64,000 nucleotides of DNA from JACCXG01 sp963717745 (GCA_963717745.1 CAVQXJ010000011.1:124001-188000); one strand, 5' to 3'; numbered from the stretch's first letter, positions 41,369 to 51,529 are shown. Notes: a model not told the origin generated them from the letters alone. Made by a program: numbers and translations.

Positions 41369-42657
41369 GGATTCTGTCGTTCACGGGCGGCGCCGGAGCG
41401 ATGTACTGCGGCAGTTGCCTGCGCGACAACGCGCTCGCCGCCGCGCTGCTCGCCCGCGGGCACGACGTGCTGCTCACGCCGGTCTACACTCCGACCCGCA
41501 CCGACGAGCGCAACGTCAGCGGCGCCCAGGTGTTCTTCGGCGGAATCAGCGTTTTTCTCGAGCAGCAGGTGCCGCTGTTCCGGCACTCGCCGCGCGTCTT
41601 CGATCGGCTGTGGGATGCACCCTGGGTCATTCGGCTGGCGACCAAGCGTCAGATCAAAGTCGATCCCGCCAGCCTCGGCGAGATGACCGTCTCCATGCTG
41701 CGCGGCGAGCAGGGGTTCCAGGCCAAGGAGATCTCCAAGCTGCTCGACTGGCTGCGCACCGAGCCGCGGTTCGACGTCGTCAACCTGCCCTATGCGCTGC
41801 TGATCGGACTGGCCGGGCCGCTCCGCCGCGAGCTGAAGGCGCCGATCTGTTGCACGCTGCAGGGAGAGAATCTGTTCCTCGACGGCCTCGGCGAGGCACA
41901 CCGGCGGGAGTCGATGGCGCTGATTCGCGGCGCCGCGCAGCACGTCGACCTGTTCCTTCCCGTGAGCGAGTACTACCGCGACTTCATGCCCGGCTATCTC
42001 GGGGTTCCGCGCGAGAAGATGCGGCTGGTGCCGCTCGGCATCAACATGGAGGGACTCACTCCGCGGCCGGAACGCCGCGACGGCGCGTTCACGGTTGGCT
42101 ATCTTGCGCGGATCGCGCCGGAGAAGGGCCTCCATCTCCTGTGCGAAGCCTACCGGGCGCTGCGCCAGCGCGAGCCCTCGGGCGCCTCGAGGCTGATAGC
42201 GGCGGGTTACCTTCCACCGGAACACCAGCCCTACCTCGACGAGATCCAGCGCAAGATGCGCGAATGGGGCCTCGGCCACGAGTTCGAGTACCGCGGCGAA
42301 GTCGATCGCGCGCAGAAGACCGCGTTCCTCCAGAGCGTGGACGTCTTTTCGGTACCCGCGACCTACGACGAGCCGAAGGGCATGTTCCTGCTCGAGGCGC
42401 TGGCGAACGGCGTCCCGGTGGTGCAGCCGGAGCGCGGCGCGTTTCCCGAGATCGTGTCGAAGACCGGCGGCGGCCTGCTGGTGGCGGTCGACGACCCTGC
42501 TGCGCTCGCGGACGGCATTCTCACGTTGTGGCGAGATCCGGAGCGGGCGGCTGCGTTGGGCCGGGCCGGAGCGCGGGGCGTGCGGGAACACTACGACGTC
42601 GGCGTGATGGCCGAGGCGGCCGAGCAGGCTTACCGGTCCACGATCGGAACACACTAG
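41365..42657 (+). CDS. Glycosyltransferase family 4 protein
   Basis: A 430-residue GT-B enzyme. MRILSFTGGAGAMYCGSCLR and NALAAALLARGHDVLLTPVY form the N-terminal Rossmann domain. VGYLARIAPEKGLHLLCEAY and SVPATYDEPKGMFLLEALAN (with E-x7-E type donor site) are the GT4 C-terminal domain. The donor and acceptor are unknown. Start GTG overlaps the previous stop, suggesting an operon with the aldehyde dehydrogenase-type gene and perhaps the ABC exporter downstream. Confidence 0.88.
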   Translation: MRILSFTGGAGAMYCGSCLRDNALAAALLARGHDVLLTPVYTPTRTDERNVSGAQVFFGGISVFLEQQVPLFRHSPRVFDRLWDAPWVIRLATKRQIKVDPASLGEMTVSMLRGEQGFQAKEISKLLDWLRTEPRFDVVNLPYALLIGLAGPLRRELKAPICCTLQGENLFLDGLGEAHRRESMALIRGAAQHVDLFLPVSEYYRDFMPGYLGVPREKMRLVPLGINMEGLTPRPERRDGAFTVGYLARIAPEKGLHLLCEAYRALRQREPSGASRLIAAGYLPPEHQPYLDEIQRKMREWGLGHEFEYRGEVDRAQKTAFLQSVDVFSVPATYDEPKGMFLLEALANGVPVVQPERGAFPEIVSKTGGGLLVAVDDPAALADGILTLWRDPERAAALGRAGARGVREHYDVGVMAEAAEQAYRSTIGTH

Positions 42658-42676
42658 CCCGCTGATGAAGAACCTC

Positions 42677-42710
42677 GTGTCAAGGGAGAAAGCAGAAGGG
42701 AACGGGAGAC
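42677..42710. repeat. AAGGGAG-type array
   Basis: GTGTCAAGGGAGAAAGCAG and AAGGGAACGGGAGAC form one arm of the AAGGGAG family that occurs as hairpins at 57296-57350 and 58721-58770. It is preceded by CCCGCTGATGAAGAACC, a variant of the GCTGATGAAAA-type repeat also seen at 58771-58797. Confidence 0.65.
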
Positions 42711-42754
42711 TTGCCGGCGACATTGACTAGCACCGATCGGATGCGCCCGGACCC

Positions 42755-43430
42755 ATGCTGACCGTCGATCGAGTCACGAAGCGCTATCGCACTCCCCGGG
42801 GGGAGCTCTCCATCCTGACCGACATCTCGCTGTCGCTCGAGCGCGGCGCCGCGATCGCGATCATGGGACCCTCCGGCAGCGGCAAGAGCACGCTGCTCTA
42901 TATCCTGGGCGCGCTCGAGGCACCGTCGTCTGGCACGGTCACCCTTGACGGCAAGGACCCGTACCGGATGGGCGAGCGGGAACAGGCGGCGTTTCGCAAC
43001 CAGCAGATCGGGTTCGTCTTCCAGGATCACTCGCTGCTGCCGCAATGCTCGGTGCTCGAAAACGTGCTCGCGCCGACGTTCGTGGCGCCGCCGGCCGACG
43101 CCGGACCGCGCCGCCGCCACCCGGGCGCAGGCGCTGCTGACCCAGGTCGGACTCGCCGACCGGCTCGCCCATCGTCCCGCCGAGCTGTCGGGCGGCGAAA
43201 AACAACGGGCCGCGCTCGCGCGCGCGCTCATTCGCAATCCGACACTGCTGCTCTGCGACGAACCGACCGGCAACCTCGATCGTGCCGCGGCCGACACGGT
43301 GGCCGATCTGCTGCTCGAGCTGCATGCGGCCCGCAACACGATCCTGGTGGTGGTGACCCATAGCGCGCCGCTGGCCGCCCGTTTTCCGGTGCGTTATGAG
43401 ATGAGCGGCGGGAGTCTGGTGAAGGCGTAG
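42755..43430 (+). CDS. ABC transporter ATP-binding protein, LolD/MacB-like (frameshifted)
   Basis: About 224 residues. Walker A GPSGSGKSTLLYILGALEAP, Q-loop FVFQDHSLLPQCSVLENV, signature LSGGEKQRAALARALIRN and Walker B LLLCDEPTGNLD identify a LolD-type ATPase. One extra C near 43111 splits the frame between VAPPADAGPR and AATRAQALLTQVGLADRL; both sides are intact. It should pair with the FtsX permease that follows as a lipoprotein or macrolide-type exporter. Confidence 0.88.
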
Positions 43431-43647
43431 TCAAATCCCAAGCTCCAAGCTCCAAATCCCAACCACTCCCAAATCCCAAATCCCAAATAACTCCCAAATG
43501 CCAACGCCCAATTGATCTCGAGTGCAGGGTTTTGGAAGATGGGTCGGATTTGGCGGTTGGGAGTGATTGGGATTTGGGGTTGGGAGTCGATTTGGGAGTT
43601 GGGAGTTGGGAGTGGTTGGGATTTGGAGCTTGGGATTTGGGATTTGA
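43431..43647. repeat. AATCCCA-family palindrome, copy 6
   Basis: Starts on the base directly after the ATPase TAG stop (TCAAATCCCAAGCTCC) and ends GGGATTTGA just before the permease gene. Apex about 43510-43535 (GATCTCGAGTGCAGGG). It separates two genes that normally form a tight ABC operon. Confidence 0.9.
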
Positions 43648-43649
43648 CG

Positions 43650-46600
43650 AATGTCGCATACGCCATCTAGCACTCCGTAGCACCACCTACCATTGGCGCA
43701 CCAACCTCGCCGTCGGCCTCGGCGTCGCCGCCGCGGTGTCGGTGCTCGGCGGCGCGCTGCTGGTCGGCGACTCGGTGCGCGGCAGTCTGCGCGATCTGGT
43801 GCTGTCGCGGCTCGGCCGGACTGGTCAGGTCGTCTCGTCGATGGGCTTCTTCAGGGAGGCGCTCGCGGCGGATCTGACCGCCAACGGCGCGGCCGCGGCG
43901 CCGCTGATTGCCACGCGCGGGTTCATCACCCACGAGGCCTCGCAGCGGCGGGCGTCGAGCGTGCTCGTCTACGGCGTCGACGAGCGGTTCTGGCGGTTTC
44001 ACGGGCTCGAGCCGCGCGACGGCGTGTTCGTGTCGCCGGCGCTCGGGGCAGAGCTCGGCGCCGCGCCTGGCGACGTCCTGTTGACGCGGCTGCAGAAGCC
44101 GTCGGAGATTCCGCTCGAGTCGCTGTTCGCACACAAGGAGGATCTCGGACGCACGATCCGGCTGACCGTCACCGGCTCGCTTCCGCCGGCGCAGCTCGGC
44201 GAGTTCTCGCTTCAACCGCAGCAGTCGGAAGTTCGCGCCGTGTTCGCGCCGCTGTCACGGCTGCAGCGCGATCTTGCGATCGGCAGGCAGGTCAACACCG
44301 TGCTGGTCGCCGGCGAGATCCCCGAGGCCGACGCGGCGCGGACGCTCCGATCCAGCCTGACGCTCGACGATCTGGGCGTCAGCGTGAGCGTGGTGGCGGG
44401 AGGGACCGCCGTGATCGTCGAGAGCGCCAGCGGCGTGATCGGCGACGCGCTCGAGAAGGCGGCGTACGACGGCGCGCGAGAGCTGGGTCAGACCCCGATG
44501 CCGGTATTCACCTACCTGGCGAATGCGATCCGGGTGGGCGATCGGGAAGTGCCGTATTCCCTGGTCAGCGGAATCCACCTGCGCGCGCTCCCGACGTTCG
44601 AGCGCCCCGAAGCTCGCTTGCCCACCGTAGCGCGAAGCGCGGAAGCGGGGGTTCCCAATCTGGGTGCGCCGCTTCCCATGTGGAGGTTGGGCCCGGACTC
44701 GATCGTCCTGAACGACTGGACGGCGCGCGAGTTGAACGCGAAGGTCGGCGACACCGCCACCCTCGAGTTCTATCTCTGGGACGCCGCCGCCGGACTGCAG
44801 ACGAGCACTGCGACATTCACGGTCACCGGCTTCGTGCCGATGACCGGACTGGCCGCCGACCGGCGGCTCGCTCCGGTCTATCCGGGTATCTCCGACTCCG
44901 ACAGCCTGTCGGGCTGGGACCCGCCGTTCCCGCTCGACCTCTCCAAAGTCCGCCCGCAAGACGAAGCGTACTGGCGAGACCACCGCACGACACCGAAGGC
45001 GTTCATCTACTACGAGCGCGCGCGCGATTTGTGGTCGACCCGTTACGGCAAGCTCACCGGCCTCCGCTTCGGCGTTCCCGCCGGAGGCAACGCCGAAGCG
45101 CTGGCAGAGGGGCTGCGAGCCGCAGCTGCGGCAGCAGGTCGAGCCGGTCTCGCAGGGCATCGCGCTTACGCCGGCGCGGCGGCAGGCGCTCGAGGCCTCG
45201 CGCGGCGCCACCGATTTCGGCGAGTACTTCACTTACTTCAGCTTCTTCATCGTCGTCTCGGCGCTGCTGCTCGTGGTGCTGTTCTTCCGGCTCGGCATCG
45301 AACAGCGGCTCCGCCAGATCGGCGTGCTTCGAGCCACCGGGTATACCGAGCGTCATCTCCGCTGGATGCTGTCGGCCGAGGCGGCGGTGATCGCGCTCGC
45401 AGGCGGCGTCGTTGGTGTCGCCGGCGCCATTGCCTATGCGGCCCTCGTCGTGCTCGGTCTGAAAACCTGGTGGGTCGGGGCGGTGGGGACGACGCTCCTC
45501 GAGCTGCATGTGGGGAAGGCGAGCCTCGCAATCGGCTTCGCGGGCGGCATGATTGCGTCGCTCCTCTGCGTGGTGCTGTCGCTGCGGGCGGTGTCGCGGC
45601 GGAGTCCGCGGGCCTTGCTCGGCGCGCACTCGATCGAGCAGCCGGTTGGCGTGGATCCACGGCGATCCCGGCGCGGTGCGCACATCGCCGCTCTGCTGGC
45701 GTTGGCCTCGATGGCGGCCGGATTCGTCAGGCCCGCGGCGCAGGCCGCCGCATTCTTTGTCGCCGGCGCCGCACTGCTGACGGCGTTCCTGTTCATGCTG
45801 TCATCCTGGCTGCGCTCGCGCGACGCCAGGGCCATCGTCGGCCACGGTACCTGGGCGATGTCCCGCCTCGGCTTTCGCGGCGCGGCGTTTCGGCCGGCGC
45901 GGAGCGTCCTCTCCGCGGCCTTGGTGGCATCGGCGGCGTTCATCATCGTGTCGGTCGACGCGTTCCGCCGCGGTGGGGGAGAGCTCACCCAGGACCAGAC
46001 GTCGGGCACCGGCGGATATGTGCTGCTGGCGCAGTCCGAGGTTCCGATCGTGCACGACCCCGACAGCGCCGCCGGACGGGAAGCGCTGGTGGTGCAGTCG
46101 CCGGCCTTCGCGCGGGCCGGCTTCACGCGCTTTCGCTCGAGACCGGGCGAGGACGTGAGCTGCCTGAATCTCTATCGCCCCGGCAATCCGGCGATCGTCG
46201 CTCCGGAAGACTCATTTCTCGATCAGCGGCGTTTTACCTTCGCGGCCTCGCTCGCCGAGAGCGAGCAGGAGCGCGCCAATCCCTGGCTGCTGCTGCGCCG
46301 TCCATCCTCGGATGGCACCGTCCCGGTGATCGCCGACGCGACTTCGCTGCAGTACGTCCTGCACGCGGCGGTGGGCGACACGATGACCATCGACACCGGC
46401 GCCGCGACGCCGGTGACGCTGCGCTTCGTCGGCGCGCTGCGCGACAGCGTGCTGCAGGGGGAGCTGGTGATGGCGGAGGGGCAGTTCGTTCGGCTGTTCC
46501 CGAGCCAGGAAGGGTATCGCTTCTTCCTGATCGATGCGCCGGATGTCCGCACCTCCGAGCAGGCGCGGCAGCTGGCGGAGATCATCGAGAAAGATCTGCA

Positions 46601-47045
46601 GCCGTTCGGGGTCGACGCGGTGAGCACGGTCGAGCGGCTCGACGCGTTTCACCGGGTGGAGAACACCTACCTCTCGACGTTCCAGGCGCTGGGCGGGCTC
46701 GGGCTGCTGCTCGGCACGATCGGGCTTGCCACGGTGATGTTCCGGAACGTGCTCGAGCGCCGGCGCGAACTGGCGCTGCTGCGCGCCGTCGGCTACGACG
46801 CGCGGCACATCACCGTGATGATCGGGGCCGAGACGCTGTTCCTGCTGCTGTCGGGGCTCGCCGCCGGTGCCGGCTGCGCGATCGTCGCGGTGGCGCCGGC
46901 CTGGCTGGCGCGCGGCGGCAGCGGGCCGGGCGTAGGATTGCTGGTCTTGCTCGGCGCCATCGCCGCGGCCGGGATCCTGTCCGCCGCCGTCGCCACGCGC
47001 GCGGCGGTGACTGGGCCGCTGCTGGAGGCGCTGCGGGCAGAGTAG
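43650..47045 (+). CDS. FtsX-like ABC permease (frameshifted)
   Basis: About 1,130 residues. Coding character begins at RHLALRSTTYHWRTNLAVGL and LGGALLVGDSVRGSLRDLVL. The exact start is unclear: ATG 43650 is out of frame with this, and the in-frame codon before RHLALR is ATA. One extra C near 45116 shifts the frame; removing it joins AEGL to EPQLRQQVEPVSQGIAL and FGEYFTYFSFFIVVSALLLV. FtsX blocks lie at about 45.2-45.6 kb and at the end (FRNVLERRRELALLRAVGYD). Large periplasmic domains lie between. Partner of the LolD-like ATPase. Confidence 0.82.
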
Positions 47046-47052
47046 GATCCAC

Positions 47053-47252
47053 CTTCAAGACGTTGGAGGTAGTGGGAGGTGCCGGATCCCCGCCTTCGAG
47101 ACGTTGGAGGTGGTGGGAGGTACCGGATCTCAAAAACGGAGCAACGGAGAGAACGAAGTAAAACGGAGAAGACTATTTCAGGCAAACCCTAATTGTCTTT
47201 TTCGTTATTCTCCGTTGCTCCGTTTTTGAGATCCGGTAGCTCCAACGACCTC
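47053..47252. repeat. AACGGAG-family hairpin with direct-repeat entry
   Basis: Two direct copies of GACGTTGGAGGTRGTGGGAG (47060 and 47101) lead into the left arm ACCGGATCTCAAAAACGGAG (47122 on). The right arm at 47194-47238 is the complement (CTCCGTTGCTCCGTTTTTGA). Spacing between AACGGAG units is 7-10 bases. It fills the gap between the permease stop and the cupin gene. Confidence 0.85.
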
Positions 47253-47277
47253 GGCTGCTTCTAATAAGGACGACGAG

Positions 47278-47730
47278 ATGAAAACAATGTTGACAGCACG
47301 GGACATCAAGGTGGCGCTGGCGGCCGCGGTAATCACGCTCACCGGCGCCGGGATGATGCGGGCACAGACTCCGGTGATGGGCTCACGCATCTTCGAATGG
47401 GACGCGCTGAAGGTCGAGAAAACGAAGGTCGGCGCCCGGCGCGACGTCGTCCGGCTGCCGACCGCCACGCTCGACGAGCTCGAGATGCACATCACCACGC
47501 TCGATGCCGGCCAGACCTCGCATGCGCCCCATCAGCATCCGGCCGAGGAGCTGATCATCATCAAGGAGGGCACGCTCGAGTCGTTCGTGAACGGCGAGTA
47601 CAAGCGCGTCGGTCCAGGCTCGATCGTCTTCCAGGCGTCCAATCAGCCGCACGCGATCCGGAACGTCGGTACCACGCCGGCGACCTATCACGTGGTGCAG
47701 TGGCAATCGCCAGGCATGCTCAAGAAATGA
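47278..47730 (+). CDS. Exported cupin-domain protein
   Basis: A 150-residue protein with an N-terminal signal sequence (VALAAAVITLTGAGMMRAQ). The cupin metal site is HAPHQHPAEELIIIKEGTLE (about residues 82-101), and the second motif GPGSIVFQASNQPHAIRNVG (about 112-131) completes the double-stranded beta-helix. Function unknown. Its TGA stop directly abuts the next palindrome. Confidence 0.85.
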   Translation: MKTMLTARDIKVALAAAVITLTGAGMMRAQTPVMGSRIFEWDALKVEKTKVGARRDVVRLPTATLDELEMHITTLDAGQTSHAPHQHPAEELIIIKEGTLESFVNGEYKRVGPGSIVFQASNQPHAIRNVGTTPATYHVVQWQSPGMLKK

Positions 47731-47899
47731 AAATCCCAAGATCCAAATCCCAAGCTCCAACCACTCCCAAAGTCCAACGCCCAAGGGTGAAATCCCAAAT
47801 CCCAAATTCCCAATCCCGCGTGAATGCCACTGTTGGCGGAGGGTTTGGGATTTGGAAGTTGGGAGTGGTTGGAGCTTGGGATTTGGATCTTGGGATTTT
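47731..47899. repeat. AATCCCA-family palindrome, copy 7
   Basis: Begins on the base after the cupin TGA stop (AAATCCCAAGATCC) and ends TGGGATTTT at 47899, where a perfect 23-bp palindrome starts. Apex about 47817-47838 (GTGAATGCCACTG). It lacks the TCA that opens the other copies. Confidence 0.85.
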
Positions 47900-47946
47900 G
47901 GATGGTGCTGTATTTCAAGCCGTCGGCTTGAAATACAGCACCATCC
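47900..47946. repeat. Perfect 23-bp palindrome formed from the end of a gene
   Basis: GGATGGTGCTGTATTTCAAG begins a 23-base arm followed, after a single base, by its exact complement. The right half encodes the last residues (MVLYFKPTA and stop) of the - strand gene that ends at 47915; the left half is the same sequence inverted. No T-run follows, so a classical terminator is not supported, though a bidirectional stem-loop is possible. Confidence 0.9.
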
Positions 47947-48367
47947 CTGCTCCGATCGCCGTCACCAGAAACCCCACATACAACATCGGGCTCGGCGCGG
48001 TCTTGGGTGGGTGCGTCGCGATCGTGTACAGCACGTTGACGAGCGGCGCGCCGCCGAAGACCAGGGGCATCACGTAGGTCGGAATGCCGCCGGTGCGGAA
48101 CGAGAAGATGATGCAGACCGCGCCGAGTGCCCCCAGCGTGCCGGCGACGGTTGCCGCGGTCGTCCCCTCCCGGTTGAATCCGCTCAGGCCCTGCCCCTGC
48201 GCGAACAGCGTAATCACCGGCACCACGACGCCGACCATGAAGTAGGCGACGCCCACGCACAGCAACGCGCGCATCGGACTCCCCAGCTTCACCTGCCCCT
48301 GATGCAGCATCGCCCCATAGACGCCCCACGACAGCACCGCTCCCGCGACGAACACAAGCCACGTCAT
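47915..48367 (-). CDS. Small integral membrane protein, function unknown
   Basis: A 150-residue protein with five predicted helices (FVAGAVLSWGVYGAMLHQGQ, LLCVGVAYFMVGVVVPVITL, VAGTLGALGAVCIIFSF, YVMPLVFGGAPLVNVLY and the C-terminal VGFLVTAIGAGMVLYF). Start ATG 48367 is supported by GGAGGAG about nine bases upstream; an in-frame ATG at 48382 overlaps that site. It resembles half of a drug/metabolite-transporter-type protein. Its last codons form one half of a perfect palindrome. Confidence 0.72.
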   Translation of the reverse strand: MTWLVFVAGAVLSWGVYGAMLHQGQVKLGSPMRALLCVGVAYFMVGVVVPVITLFAQGQGLSGFNREGTTAATVAGTLGALGAVCIIFSFRTGGIPTYVMPLVFGGAPLVNVLYTIATHPPKTAPSPMLYVGFLVTAIGAGMVLYFKPTA

Positions 48368-48412
48368 TGAAAACTCCTCCACTGAAAACCAATTGAACGA
48401 CAGCGGCTGTCG

Positions 48413-51400
48413 TTAGAACACAGCTCTTATCCCCAACTGAATCTGCCGCGCGGACGTGATGGTGTTGGTGATGCGGCCGAACGTGGCGAGCACCGGCTGG
48501 CCTTCGGTGCCGGAGAACGCGCGCAGTTCGGGCGTGCCGAAGTTGGCCCGGTCGAGGAGATTGAAGGCTTCGACACGGAACTCGAGGCGGCCCCCGAGCC
48601 GGGCCCAGCCGACGGTCTTCGAGAGCGCCATGTCGAGGGTGCGCAGATTGGGGCCGGTGAAGTCGCCGCGGCCGGTGTTGCCGAAGGTCCCGGCGGGTTG
48701 CAGCGCGAACGCTGCGGGATCGAACCACTGCTCGACCCGGCCGAGCACCGCGTTGTCAGGACCATAGCCGGGCGCGTAGTCGGGGCGATCCTGGCCGATG
48801 CCCGGGCCCCGCGAGGGATTCCACTGCGACCGCGAGCGGTTGGTGGTCACGAACACGGTCAGCGGGTTGCCGCTTCGCATGGTCCAGATGCCTGCGAGGT
48901 TCCAGCCGCCGAGAAGCGCGCCCTTCGCGCCGGTCAGACTGCGTCCGGGCAGCGTCCAGGTGAAGTTCATGACCCAGTTGTGCCGGATGTCGAACTCCGA
49001 CGGCCCCCGGTTGTAGTCGGGGATGAACTCGGGGAGCGCCGACGTCGTGCCGTTGGTGGCGTCGGAGAAGAAGGTCGACGCCTGGGTGGTGTCCTCGCTC
49101 TTCGAGAACGTGTAAGCCGAGTGCACCGACAATCCCTGGCTCCACCGGCGGCGGACTTCGAAGATCAGCGCGTTGTACCACGAGTTGCCGTCGCTGCTCT
49201 TGAGCTCGATGGTCGAGAACGCGGGGTTGATGCGCGGCGTGCCGGCGGCGATGAACGGCCGTCCGTCGGCGGTGGTTCCGGTCGGCTGCGCCAGGTTGAC
49301 GTCGCCGCTGCGGAGCAGGTGCTTGCCGCGCGAGCCGGCGTAGCCCACCGTGATCGCCGTCCGCCCCCAGATCTCCTGCTGGACGTTGGCGTTGTAGATG
49401 TGCACCCGCGGGTTCTCGAGGTCGAACTGCACCGGCCGCATCGAGATCGCGCTGGCGCGATCGAACGGCGGATTCGGGAAGGTCGGATTGACGATGACCG
49501 GCCGCGGGGTGAACGGCGGGTTGGTCACCGTCACGATCAGGTTCTGGTGATTGTTGGTGTTGAAGTAGAGCCCGTACCCGCCGCGCACCGCGGTGCGCCC
49601 GGTGCCGAATGGATCCCACGCGAGTCCCATCCGCGGCGACAGGTTGGTATAGGTCGGGTTCTCGTAGAGCGGGCCGACGACCGCGACCGACCCGCTGAGA
49701 TCGGGCAGCGCGGAATCGCGGTTGTATTTCTCCTCGGGCAGGGTCGCGAACTCGTAACGCACCCCGGCGTTGAGGGTCAGCCGCGGCGTGAGCTGGATGT
49801 CGTCCTGCGCGTAGAAGCCGAACAGCGTGAACCGCCAGTAACGATCGAACTGCGCCTCCGGCGTCAGGCCGACGAAGCTCGAGGGACGGTTGCCGAGGAA
49901 GGCCGGGAGATCGGCGAAGGTGAAGATCCCGAGGCTGAAGGTCGGGTTCACCATGTTGTCCTGATAGTGCTCGGCGATCGCCCCCGACTTGATCACGTGC
50001 CGGCCGCGGGTGTGGACGAGATCGGACTGCGCGCTGAACACGTTCTGCACCAGCCGCAGGTTGCCCGAGCTCTGCGGCCCGAACCGGCGCAGGCCGCCGA
50101 TGTCGATGTCCCCCATGCTGTCGCGGGTGGCGATGAAGACCGGCAGCGGCGTCGAGGTGTTGGCCTGGACGTTCTGGCCGATCCGGGTCCGGCTGAAGCC
50201 GCCGCGAACGGTGTTGAGGGTGTTCGGCGACAGGATCCGCCGGTACTCGGCGGTGAAGAACTGGTTGCGCGAGATGAAGTTCCTGGGGAACTGCGGATAG
50301 TCGGTCGGCAGGAACTGGTCGGTGGTGTCGAAGGTGTATCGCGCGAAGAGCTGGTTGCCGGCGCCCAGGTTGTGGTCGATCCGTCCCTGCGCGAAATGCT
50401 CGTCGAGCCGCTGATCGAACGGGAACGTGAAGGTGGCGAGCCCCTGGCCGATCGACGGCCCGTTGGCGCGCGGGTACTCGGCGAGGTAGGGTGCGGTCAC
50501 CGGGCTGATCGCCACCTGTCCGCTCGGCAGCAGCCCGGTGCGGGCGTTGTCGTCCGGGACGACGGTGCTGACCGTCTTGCCGAGCCGCTCGATCAGCGCT
50601 TCGTAGCCGAGGAAGAAGAAGGTGCGGTCGCGGGCGATCGGTCCGCCAAGAGTGGCGCCGAACTGGTTGCGATGGAAGTCGGGCTGCGTGCCGACGTCGA
50701 AATAGTTGCGCGAGTCGAGCGCGTCGTTGCGATGGTATGCGTAGAGCGCGCCGTCGAGGGTGTTGGCCCCGGACTTGGTGAGCACGTTGATCTGTCCGCC
50801 CGAGTTGCGCCCGAATTCCGCGCTGTAGGCGTTGGACTCGACCCGGAACTCGCGGATCGTTTCGGTCCCGAGCGCGGTGCCGGCGGCGCTGCCCGCCGGT
50901 CCGTTGGTGAAGTCGTTCTGCAGCGTGCCGTCGAGCAGATACACGTTGGAGCGCGGGTCCTGGCCGTTCACGCTCATCCCGAGGCCGTGGGCGACGACCG
51001 AGCCGCCGTCGCGATGCGGATAGGCGAGCACGCCAGGCTGCAGCAGCGCCAGGTCGGTGTAGTTGCGGCCGTTGAGCGGCAGTGCGTTGATGGCTTCGGA
51101 GCCGACCAGGTAGCTCAGCTCCGCGCTCGAGGTATTCACGAGCGAGGTGTCGCCGGTGACCGTGACCTCTTCGCTGAGACCGCCGACCTCCAGCGTGAGG
51201 TTGAGGACGAGCGCCTGCGCGATCGTCAGCTGCAGTCCGCGCCGGACGTGCGGCTTGAAGCTGGCGAGCTCGGCCCGCAGCTCGTAGACGCCAGGCGGCA
51301 GGCCGGCAATCACGTAGCGGCCTTCGGGCCCGGTGGCCACGGTCCGCGTCAGCGCGGTATCGACGTTCCGCAGCGTGATCGCGACGCCCGGCAGCAGGCT

Positions 51401-51517
51401 TCGATTCGGATCTTCGACGGTTCCACTGATGGTCGCCGCGGTCTGCGCCGTCGCGGCCGCGGCAGGGAGGAGGGCGAATAGCGCCGCAAGAACACACAAG
51501 ACGGAACGAAAACGCAT
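48413..51517 (-). CDS. TonB-dependent receptor, Oar-like, with carboxypeptidase-regulatory N-domain
   Basis: A 1,034-residue outer-membrane protein. Signal peptide VLCVLAALFALLPAAAATA; then a beta-sandwich domain ATISGTVEDPNRSLLPGVAI to about residue 110; a plug with TSSAELSYLVGSEAINALPL, NGRNYTDLALLQPGV and INVLTKSGANTLDGALYAYH; and a large barrel ending in the aromatic residue F (SARQIQLGIRAVF). This is the acidobacterial Oar type, thought to take up or bind oligosaccharides or peptides. Start ATG 51517 is preferred over 51574. No partner lipoprotein is adjacent. Confidence 0.93.
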   Translation of the reverse strand: MRFRSVLCVLAALFALLPAAAATAQTAATISGTVEDPNRSLLPGVAITLRNVDTALTRTVATGPEGRYVIAGLPPGVYELRAELASFKPHVRRGLQLTIAQALVLNLTLEVGGLSEEVTVTGDTSLVNTSSAELSYLVGSEAINALPLNGRNYTDLALLQPGVLAYPHRDGGSVVAHGLGMSVNGQDPRSNVYLLDGTLQNDFTNGPAGSAAGTALGTETIREFRVESNAYSAEFGRNSGGQINVLTKSGANTLDGALYAYHRNDALDSRNYFDVGTQPDFHRNQFGATLGGPIARDRTFFFLGYEALIERLGKTVSTVVPDDNARTGLLPSGQVAISPVTAPYLAEYPRANGPSIGQGLATFTFPFDQRLDEHFAQGRIDHNLGAGNQLFARYTFDTTDQFLPTDYPQFPRNFISRNQFFTAEYRRILSPNTLNTVRGGFSRTRIGQNVQANTSTPLPVFIATRDSMGDIDIGGLRRFGPQSSGNLRLVQNVFSAQSDLVHTRGRHVIKSGAIAEHYQDNMVNPTFSLGIFTFADLPAFLGNRPSSFVGLTPEAQFDRYWRFTLFGFYAQDDIQLTPRLTLNAGVRYEFATLPEEKYNRDSALPDLSGSVAVVGPLYENPTYTNLSPRMGLAWDPFGTGRTAVRGGYGLYFNTNNHQNLIVTVTNPPFTPRPVIVNPTFPNPPFDRASAISMRPVQFDLENPRVHIYNANVQQEIWGRTAITVGYAGSRGKHLLRSGDVNLAQPTGTTADGRPFIAAGTPRINPAFSTIELKSSDGNSWYNALIFEVRRRWSQGLSVHSAYTFSKSEDTTQASTFFSDATNGTTSALPEFIPDYNRGPSEFDIRHNWVMNFTWTLPGRSLTGAKGALLGGWNLAGIWTMRSGNPLTVFVTTNRSRSQWNPSRGPGIGQDRPDYAPGYGPDNAVLGRVEQWFDPAAFALQPAGTFGNTGRGDFTGPNLRTLDMALSKTVGWARLGGRLEFRVEAFNLLDRANFGTPELRAFSGTEGQPVLATFGRITNTITSARQIQLGIRAVF

Positions 51518-51529
51518 CAGGTCCTCAGG

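Noticed and set aside
9700..47899. CRISPR array
   Set aside because: The 7-base units are degenerate, have no unique spacers of constant length, and are arranged as foldbacks; no cas gene is present.
48698..51481. A 927-codon open frame antisense to the TonB receptor
   Set aside because: It is a GC-rich antisense shadow. The receptor on the other strand has signal peptide, plug and barrel signatures; the antisense product is Arg/Glu/Gly-rich noise.
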